A stretch of 5,891 bases of DNA from Desulfovibrionaceae bacterium (GTDB lineage Bacteria; Desulfobacterota; Desulfovibrionia; Desulfovibrionales; Desulfovibrionaceae): NCBI GenBank assembly GCA_030539415.1, contig JAUNSE010000133.1, forward strand, positions 1-5,891, written 5' to 3'. Below are positions 1-3,739 of the stretch, one piece after another. Position 1 is the stretch's first letter. The number at the start of each line of letters is the position of its first letter. Under the pieces are notes generated by a model. That model had not been told where the DNA came from. It worked only from the letters and a program-made list of their open reading frames with translations, and ran no database searches. A program made the translations under genes and the position numbers.

Positions 1-1
1 G

Positions 2-979
2 GTGAAGGCTGACTCAGACGGCTCCTCGAATGTGCTGAAGTATGCCTCGACCATGCACAAGGCTCTGGCTGTGACGACATCCTCCTACAGGCAGATCAGC
101 CTGTACAGGCAGGGAAGCATACAGTTCTCCGACTGCGCGGCCAATATCGGCATGATCATGGCCGAAGAGGTGGTGCTGAAGTACGTGCAGGCCCATGCCG
201 CCGCGGCCGTGACCGGCGTGCTGGGCCTGAGCTTCACCGAGCCTGTGAACAATTTCGCTGCCGGCCTGCTCAGTCCTAATGTGGACATCGACTGGAACGA
301 TGTGGCCGAAATTGCCCTTTTCTGCGTTGCCGTAGACCTTGTTTGCAAAGGAGTTCAAAAACTCTGGGACAAGGCCACCAATCAGTACGGCAAGTTCAAC
401 AGGCTGCTGGCCGAGCAGCACGCCATCACGGCCGCCTTCTACAACAGCATGGTGGTGGATCACAGGGAAGACATCAGTGCCGCCATGGAGCCCACCCCGC
501 AGATGCAGGCCTGCATCCGCGAGTGCGAGGCCCTGGACCGCATGCTGAGGGAGCGGGGCGAAAAGAAGCCCCTCTCCTGGTACTTCCTCGCCGAGAAGCG
601 CTCCCTGCTGGGCGCCTACAGGACCGGCTCTGAAAAGGCCGCGGGCTCCCTGACTGACCACATGTGGGACACCCTGGAGATGATCAATCTCTACGGGGAC
701 ATGGTGGAGGAGAAGATCGACCTCAAGCCCGCGAAGCAGCGCTTTGTCGAAATCAGGCGCACGCCTGAGATGGCGAACTTCGTGTGGCACAGAGTGAACA
801 GCCTGGAAGTGCTGAAATGCCTGGCCGCGCAGCGCAGCGAGAAGTTCGCGAACACGATGTTCACCTGCTTCGGCATGAGCCGCTTCGAGGATGTGGCCGC
901 CCTGGCCGGCGAGCTGCAGGCCAAGACCAGGGAGCTCGAGTTCGAGATTGCCGCCCTGAAGGCCAGAAAGAAGCTGTAG
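2..979 (+). CDS. Unrecognised protein, 5'-partial, with charged coiled-coil-like C-terminus
   Basis: I do not recognise this protein. The frame is open at the left window edge. A GTG lies at 2-4, but only one base precedes it, so no ribosome binding site can be judged; the true start is probably upstream. The visible part is 325 codons and ends with TAG. It is mostly amphipathic helix. Two moderately hydrophobic stretches stand out, at residues ~64-78 (alanine-rich, then VTGVLGLSF) and ~101-118 (VAEIALFCVAVDLVCKGV); either could touch a membrane, but neither is a convincing full transmembrane helix. Residues ~165-210 are charged, with a CIRECEALDRMLRERGEKK segment. The last ~25 residues have a heptad-like pattern of Leu/Ile/Phe among Glu, Lys and Arg (GELQAKTRELEFEIAALKA), suggesting oligomerisation. 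Cysteines are scattered, with no metal-binding pattern. Base composition is slightly less GC-rich than the efflux genes. That it is real is supported by its length and normal codon use. No function is proposed. Confidence 0.75.
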   Translation: MKADSDGSSNVLKYASTMHKALAVTTSSYRQISLYRQGSIQFSDCAANIGMIMAEEVVLKYVQAHAAAAVTGVLGLSFTEPVNNFAAGLLSPNVDIDWNDVAEIALFCVAVDLVCKGVQKLWDKATNQYGKFNRLLAEQHAITAAFYNSMVVDHREDISAAMEPTPQMQACIRECEALDRMLRERGEKKPLSWYFLAEKRSLLGAYRTGSEKAAGSLTDHMWDTLEMINLYGDMVEEKIDLKPAKQRFVEIRRTPEMANFVWHRVNSLEVLKCLAAQRSEKFANTMFTCFGMSRFEDVAALAGELQAKTRELEFEIAALKARKKL

Positions 980-1000
980 ACGCTGTCCTCTCCTTCCGCT

Positions 1001-1040
1001 CGCCGGCTGTGGCGCGGTCCTCCTCTTCCGCGCGCCGGCG
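1001..1040 (+). other. GC-rich hairpin just after the first gene
   Basis: CGCCGGC (1001-1007) pairs with GCCGGCG (1034-1040), and inside it GCGCGG (1012-1017) pairs with CCGCGC (1028-1033), giving 13 GC-dominated pairs interrupted only by a 4-nt bulge (1008-1011), with a 10-nt pyrimidine loop. It starts 22 nt after the stop codon of the first gene. The bases that follow are pyrimidine-rich but lack a T run, so it is not a standard intrinsic terminator. It could stabilise the 3' end of the mRNA or act as a weak pause. Confidence 0.4.
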
Positions 1041-1127
1041 TCCGTCTCTCTGCCCCTCGCACCCGGCGGCTTCGAAGGTCGGAGCGAGGGACAAAGCCTT
1101 TCCCGCGTCTTCGGCCGGCGGACAGTG

Positions 1128-1169
1128 GAAAAGGCCCCCTCTTCCGTTTATATATGGAAGAAGGGGCCT
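1128..1169 (-). terminator. Candidate intrinsic terminator of the minus-strand SDR gene
   Basis: The segment 1132-1145 pairs with 1156-1169 over 14 positions with a single C/A mismatch (at 1139/1162); the loop is the A/T-rich GTTTATATAT. Read on the minus strand, the stem is followed at once by TTTTCC (complement of 1127-1132), as expected for a Rho-independent terminator. It lies about 160 nt beyond the SDR stop codon, with no other gene between. On the plus strand there is no T run after the stem, so the orientation is fairly clear. The T run is short, so termination may be partial. Confidence 0.5.
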
Positions 1170-1190
1170 GAATGCGGGAGAGACATGCCG

Positions 1191-1241
1191 CGCGGACTTG
1201 TCTTTCCGGGTCATGGGCTGCCGGCGGCCCGGAAGGCCGCG
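1191..1241. other. Long imperfect hairpin in the convergent intergenic region
   Basis: CGCGG (1191-1195) pairs with CCGCG (1237-1241), and CTTTCCGGG (1202-1210) pairs with CCCGGAAGG (1228-1236) with one U-G wobble. The result is a 14-bp stem with a one-sided bulge at 1196-1201 and a 17-nt loop. An alternative longer-range pairing also exists: CATGCCGCG (1184-1192) is the exact reverse complement of CGCGGCATG (1261-1269), which overlaps the next hairpin, so two folds could compete. Whether it acts as RNA, and on which strand, is not known. Confidence 0.35.
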
Positions 1242-1259
1242 TATCACACCTTTCCCTGC

Positions 1260-1287
1260 CCGCGGCATGCGCTGCGCGGACTTTTTT
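1260..1287 (+). terminator. Candidate plus-strand intrinsic terminator
   Basis: CCGC (1260-1263) pairs with GCGG (1276-1279) and, after one bulged G, GCA (1265-1267) pairs with TGC (1273-1275), leaving a 5-nt loop. This 7-bp GC-rich stem is followed by AC and then six Ts (1282-1287). It is the only good T run after a stem on the plus strand between the first gene and the SDR gene, and so the likeliest end for a transcript from the first gene, about 280-310 nt past its stop, or for a small RNA starting in this gap. The stem is modest. Confidence 0.42.
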
Positions 1288-1288
1288 C

Positions 1289-1314
1289 CCTGAAGAGGCC
1301 GCACGCTCTTCAGG
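1289..1314. repeat. Perfect 9-bp inverted repeat beside the SDR stop codon
   Basis: CCTGAAGAG (1289-1297) and CTCTTCAGG (1306-1314) are perfect reverse complements around an 8-nt loop. On the minus strand the hairpin begins 15 nt after the last base of the SDR stop codon. It is followed there by GAAAAAAG, an A run rather than a T run, so it is not an intrinsic terminator for the SDR gene. A role in 3' end protection of that mRNA is possible. Confidence 0.4.
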
Positions 1315-1329
1315 AGTGAAAAGGCGATC

Positions 1330-1959
1330 CTACTTGCGGACCACGGAAATGCGCTGCTGAATGTGGCTGCCGGAGACGATTTCATCGACCATGGCCACGG
1401 CGTAGTCGGCATAGCTGATGACGGTCTCGCCGCGGCTGTTGAGGGTCAGTTCCTCGCCGGCCAGGATGTATTCGCCGGTCTTCTCGCCGTCGCGCTGGAA
1501 GTCGCCGGCGGGGCTCACATAGGTCCACTGCACGTCGGCACGCGCGCGCAGCTCGTCAAGCGCCCTGCCCATGGCCGCGGCCAGAGGCTTGAACATGTCC
1601 GGGAAGTTCGGGGCGTCGCAGAGCCGGGCGGTGTGCGAGGGGTCGAGGTAGAGGGAGCCCGCGCCGCCCACAACGAGCAGGCGGGTCTTCGTGCCGGAGA
1701 GGATGTCGCACAGATGCTTCAGGGAGGAGCTGTGCTGATCCAGGGTCTCGGGGGTCCAGGCCGCGAAGGCGTCCACCACGGCGTCGAAGCCGGCAAGGTC
1801 CTCGGCGGTGAGGTCCATGAGGTCCTTCACGATGGCCTTCGGCGCGGCGGAGCGGTTTTCGCCGCGCACGGCGGCGGTCACGTCGATCCCGCGGGCAAGA
1901 GCTTCTTCCACAATGAGACGGCCGGAATTTCCATTGGCGCAGACAACGGCGATTTTCAT
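1330..1959 (-). CDS. NAD(P)-binding atypical SDR, COG2910/YwnB-like putative NAD(P)H-flavin reductase
   Basis: A 209-residue protein of the NmrA-like, atypical short-chain dehydrogenase type (COG2910), whose members bind NAD(P)H in a Rossmann fold; the substrate of most is unknown, with quinones or flavins often suggested. Seen here: an N-terminal strand MKIAVV followed by CANGNSGR (7-14), which is the GATGxxG dinucleotide loop with Cys7 replacing the first Gly and Asn9 replacing Thr; R32 at the end of the second strand; LLVVGGAGSL (94-103), a family hallmark; WTYVSPAGDF (145-154); and a C-terminal ISYADYAVAMVDEI (181-194), also typical. Length matches the family. The start at 1959 is chosen because a GGAGG (1966-1970) sits 6 nt upstream. 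The longer in-frame start at 2049 is a TTG that forms part of the -35 box, so it would not be in the mRNA. The protein is cytosolic, with no signal peptide. It is divergent from the efflux genes, transcribed alone, and probably repressed through the twin palindromes. The family call is secure; the reaction is not. Confidence 0.88.
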   Translation of the reverse strand: MKIAVVCANGNSGRLIVEEALARGIDVTAAVRGENRSAAPKAIVKDLMDLTAEDLAGFDAVVDAFAAWTPETLDQHSSSLKHLCDILSGTKTRLLVVGGAGSLYLDPSHTARLCDAPNFPDMFKPLAAAMGRALDELRARADVQWTYVSPAGDFQRDGEKTGEYILAGEELTLNSRGETVISYADYAVAMVDEIVSGSHIQQRISVVRK

Positions 1960-1995
1960 GATTTTCCTCCAGAAGGAACGGGGTTGAGCGTTTGT

Positions 1996-2014
1996 TGTAA
2001 GTAAAGCGCTTACA
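1996..2014. promoter_or_regulatory. Candidate operator 1, TGTAAG-N7-CTTACA
   Basis: The 19-bp site TGTAAGTAAAGCGCTTACA has perfect 6-bp arms (1996-2001 and 2009-2014) around a 7-nt centre. It covers the predicted start point and about the first 19 transcribed bases of the SDR promoter, where a bound protein would block initiation. It shares TGTAA-N9-TTACA with a second site centred 43 bp away. The regulator is not in the window; HxlR- or Rrf2-type redox regulators often accompany this enzyme family, which is inference. Confidence 0.6.
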
Positions 2015-2020
2015 GGTCGC

Positions 2021-2049
2021 ACTATAGAGAGCCGCCGTTGTAATGTCAA
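2021..2049 (-). promoter_or_regulatory. Sigma-70 promoter of the SDR gene
   Basis: On the minus strand, TTGACA (complement of 2044-2049) is separated by exactly 17 nt from TATAGT (complement of 2021-2026). The -35 is perfect and the -10 matches five of six consensus bases. Transcription should begin near 2014, giving a leader of about 54 nt before the ATG at 1959. This is the strongest promoter-like sequence in the window, and such a strong core is usually held in check by a repressor, which fits the palindromes on either side. Confidence 0.8.
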
Positions 2050-2057
2050 CGATTACA
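2039..2057. promoter_or_regulatory. Candidate operator 2, TGTAAT-N7-ATTACA
   Basis: The 19-bp site TGTAATGTCAACGATTACA has perfect 6-bp arms (2039-2044 and 2052-2057) around a 7-nt centre that contains most of the -35 hexamer of the SDR promoter. Binding here would exclude RNA polymerase. Its centre (2048) lies 43 bp from the centre of the other site (2005), about four helical turns, so both would face the same side of the DNA and could be bound cooperatively. Confidence 0.6.
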
Positions 2058-2060
2058 TCT

Positions 2061-2081
2061 AATTTTTTTCAAAAAATTTTT
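2061..2081 (-). promoter_or_regulatory. A/T tract resembling an UP element
   Basis: Read on the minus strand this is AAAAATTTTTT followed by GAAAAAAATT. The first block fits the AAAWWTWTTTT core of the UP element bound by the RNA polymerase alpha C-terminal domains. It also holds an 8-bp inverted repeat, AATTTTTT-TC-AAAAAATT (2061-2078). The tract starts about 12 nt upstream of the -35 box, one helical turn further than the usual position, because operator 2 fills the gap. It stands out sharply from the GC-rich surroundings. Intrinsic DNA bending is an alternative role. Confidence 0.35.
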
Positions 2082-2225
2082 CCCGGGCGGCAGTTTTGCG
2101 CAACCTGCTGTCATTGCTTCACAATCAGCCAGAAAAAATTCGGACATGCCCTTTGCGCGCCCTGAAGGCGTCACCTCAGCCCCTGTCCAGACGCGCGGTC
2201 TTCACGCTTTCTTCACAGCGCGTCC

Positions 2226-2241
2226 TGTACCGGGTGGTACA
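2226..2241. promoter_or_regulatory. Perfect palindrome TGTACC-GGGT-GGTACA, candidate operator
   Basis: Six-base arms (2226-2231 and 2236-2241) are exact reverse complements around a 4-nt centre. The right arm overlaps a CATAAT (2240-2245) that differs from the -10 consensus by one base, but no good -35 hexamer lies at the right distance. The site is 290 nt upstream of the adaptor start. A 6+6 repeat with free spacing could arise by chance in a region this long, so support is modest. Confidence 0.3.
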
Positions 2242-2391
2242 TAATTGCTTCCCAATCCCGGCAGGTTCGGTGTTCCGGGATGCGGCGGCCGCGGCAGACA
2301 GAATGCCGGCGGCCTGCACGGCAGTCCCCCGGCCCTTTCCGGATCCGCTCCAAAACCGCCTCCGGCCGGCCGCGAAGGGCCGTTTCCGGCT

Positions 2392-2421
2392 CTGGCAAAT
2401 GCCCGCCGTTCCGACTATACT
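2392..2421 (+). promoter_or_regulatory. Candidate promoter of the efflux operon
   Basis: TATACT (2416-2421) matches five of six -10 consensus bases and stands alone in a very GC-rich stretch. CTGGCA (2392-2397) is a 4-of-6 match to the -35 box at a spacing of 18 nt. Transcription would start near 2428, leaving a leader of about 100 nt before the ATG at 2531. The weak -35 suggests low basal activity or dependence on an activator. Confidence 0.4.
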
Positions 2422-2530
2422 TCGCCCCCAGGCCCTCGCGGGGGGGTGCCGCGGCGCCGCTTCAGCCGGCGCACTGTTTCTCGCTCTTTTCTCCTTCCTT
2501 CCATACCATCACCTCATTCAGGGTACGCCC

Positions 2531-3736
2531 ATGTCGAACAGCATCAGATATTCAGATTCCCGGCCGCGTCTTGTTCTCCAAGTCCTCCTTCTCGCCTGTC
2601 TTCTCTCCGGCCTGCTGGCCGGCTGCGACGACGGCCAGCAGAGAAGGGAGCGCGGCCCCAGGGAAGTGACCGTGCTTGAGGTTGCCCCCCGCAGCGTTCC
2701 GCTCACCGCCGAGCTCTCCGGCCGCGTGAGCGCCTTCCGCAAGGCCGAGGTCCGTCCCCAGGTCAGCGGCATCCTGAAGGAGCAGCTCTTTGTGGAGGGC
2801 TCCATGGTCCGCCAGGACCAGTCCCTCTACAAGATCGATCCCGACACCTACATCGCCGAGGTGGAGAGCGCCAGGGCCGCCGTGAACTCCGCCCAGGCCC
2901 AGCTCGAGGCCGCCACCCTGCGCCGCAACCGCCGCGTGGCCCTGCTCAGGGACAAGGCCGTGAGCCAGCAGGGCTACGAGGACGCCCAGGTGGAGTACCT
3001 GCAGGCCAAGGCCAATCTCGACGTGGCCAAGGCCGCCCTGCGCACCGCCGAAATCCGCCTGCGCTACACGGACGTGCTCGCCCCCATCACCGGCCGCGTG
3101 GGCAAGTCCTCTGTCACCCAGGGCGCCCTGGTCACCGCCAATCAGGCCGAGCCTCTGGCCGTCATCCAGCAGCTTGACCCGGTCTACGTGGACATGACCC
3201 AGTCGAGCTTCGCCATGCTGAACCTGCGCGACCGCTATGCCGCCGGCAAGCTCATCCGTCCGGACAGCGAGCAGACCGAGGTGCGCCTGCGCCTCGAGAC
3301 CGGCACCGAATACGCTCTCTCAGGCAGGCTCAAGTTCGCGGACATCACCGTGGACGAGAGCACCGGCGCCGTCCTTCTGCGCTCTGTCTTCCCCAATCCC
3401 GACAATGTCCTTCTGCCCGGCATGTACGTGCGCGCCATCATCAACGAGGGTGTGGAGACCAACGCCCTGCTCGTGCCCCAGCGCGCCGTGCGCCGCGATC
3501 CCAAGGGCAACGCCAATCTCTTTGTCCTGACTGCCGACGGCACCGTGGACGAGCGGAAGGTGGTCACCGGCGAGGTGGTGGGCCGCTGCTGGCTCATTTC
3601 CGAAGGCCTCGAGGTCGGGGACAAGGTTGTTGTCACCGGCATGCAGGGCCTGCGCTCCGGCAATCCGGTGAAGGTCGCCGCGACCGTCACCCTGGACGAG
3701 CTTCTCAATCCCGAAGGCCAGGCAAAGGCGGAGTAG
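2531..3736 (+). CDS. RND efflux periplasmic adaptor lipoprotein (membrane fusion protein), AcrA/MexA type
   Basis: A 401-residue adaptor that links an RND pump to a TolC-like outer membrane channel; it is usual in length for the family. Residues 1-31 form a lipoprotein signal peptide: basic start, hydrophobic core (LVLQVLLLACLLSGLL), lipobox LAGC with Cys32 as the acylated residue. Asp33 at +2 is, by the E. coli rule, an inner-membrane retention signal. Next come the first lipoyl half (~60-104, SGRVSAFRKAEVRPQVSGIL), the alpha-helical hairpin (~105-178), the second lipoyl half (~179-213, VLAPITGRVGKSSVTQGALV), the beta-barrel (~215-305, with QLDPVYVD and LLPGMYVRA) and the membrane-proximal domain (~306-390, LLVPQRAV). 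The hairpin tip carries R134, L138 and S145, matching the R-x3-L-x6-S motif that docks on TolC. The start at 2531 is chosen because it puts the signal peptide at the N-terminus; its ribosome binding site is weak (AGGG at 2520-2523). The substrate cannot be read from the sequence. Confidence 0.95.
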   Translation: MSNSIRYSDSRPRLVLQVLLLACLLSGLLAGCDDGQQRRERGPREVTVLEVAPRSVPLTAELSGRVSAFRKAEVRPQVSGILKEQLFVEGSMVRQDQSLYKIDPDTYIAEVESARAAVNSAQAQLEAATLRRNRRVALLRDKAVSQQGYEDAQVEYLQAKANLDVAKAALRTAEIRLRYTDVLAPITGRVGKSSVTQGALVTANQAEPLAVIQQLDPVYVDMTQSSFAMLNLRDRYAAGKLIRPDSEQTEVRLRLETGTEYALSGRLKFADITVDESTGAVLLRSVFPNPDNVLLPGMYVRAIINEGVETNALLVPQRAVRRDPKGNANLFVLTADGTVDERKVVTGEVVGRCWLISEGLEVGDKVVVTGMQGLRSGNPVKVAATVTLDELLNPEGQAKAE

Positions 3737-3739
3737 GCC

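Larger units (their letters stand above)
2082..2530 (+). other. Long non-coding region upstream of the efflux operon
   Basis: I see no convincing gene here. The adaptor frame is open back to 2096, but that 145-codon extension reads as low-quality, Pro/Arg-rich sequence without family similarity, and it would bury the lipoprotein signal. The region holds a perfect palindrome at 2226-2241, a candidate promoter at 2392-2421, and a possible C5/G7 stem (2425-2429 with the G run 2440-2446) right at the predicted transcript start. The last ~70 bases before the adaptor start are pyrimidine-rich. No regulator gene is present; efflux operons of this type are often preceded by a TetR- or MarR-type gene, so the regulator must lie elsewhere. 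Confidence 0.5.

Noticed and set aside
784..1293. Plus-strand open frame running from inside the first gene into the intergenic hairpins
   Set aside because: Low-complexity Arg/Gly/Pro-rich translation, half of it overlapping the first gene in another frame, with no ribosome binding site or recognisable motif.
1363..2004. 213-codon plus-strand open frame over the SDR gene
   Set aside because: Antisense to a well-supported family protein. The composition is Gly/Ala/Val/His-rich shadow sequence, and it runs through the SDR promoter and operator.
1995..2028. Possible plus-strand promoter within the SDR control region (TTGTAA ... TATAGA)
   Set aside because: The two boxes are 22 nt apart, too far for sigma-70, and the same bases are explained by the minus-strand promoter and operator 1.
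1960..2049. 30-codon N-terminal extension of the SDR from a TTG at 2049
   Set aside because: That TTG is the first half of the -35 hexamer and lies upstream of the predicted transcript start. The ATG at 1959 has a good ribosome binding site and begins directly with the Rossmann strand.
2061..2081. A/T tract considered as a bidirectional terminator
   Set aside because: The inverted repeat has only a 2-nt centre and consists solely of A-T pairs, so the RNA hairpin would be too weak. Its place just upstream of the -35 box fits an UP element better.
2393..2408. TGGCA followed by a downstream GC, considered as a sigma-54 promoter
   Set aside because: The spacing between the GG and GC elements is off by one base and the TTGC box is absent; a sigma-70 reading with TATACT is better.
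2096..2530. 145-codon N-terminal extension of the adaptor gene
   Set aside because: The extension has no family similarity, and would place the lipoprotein signal peptide and lipobox in the middle of the protein. The ATG at 2531 gives a standard-length adaptor.
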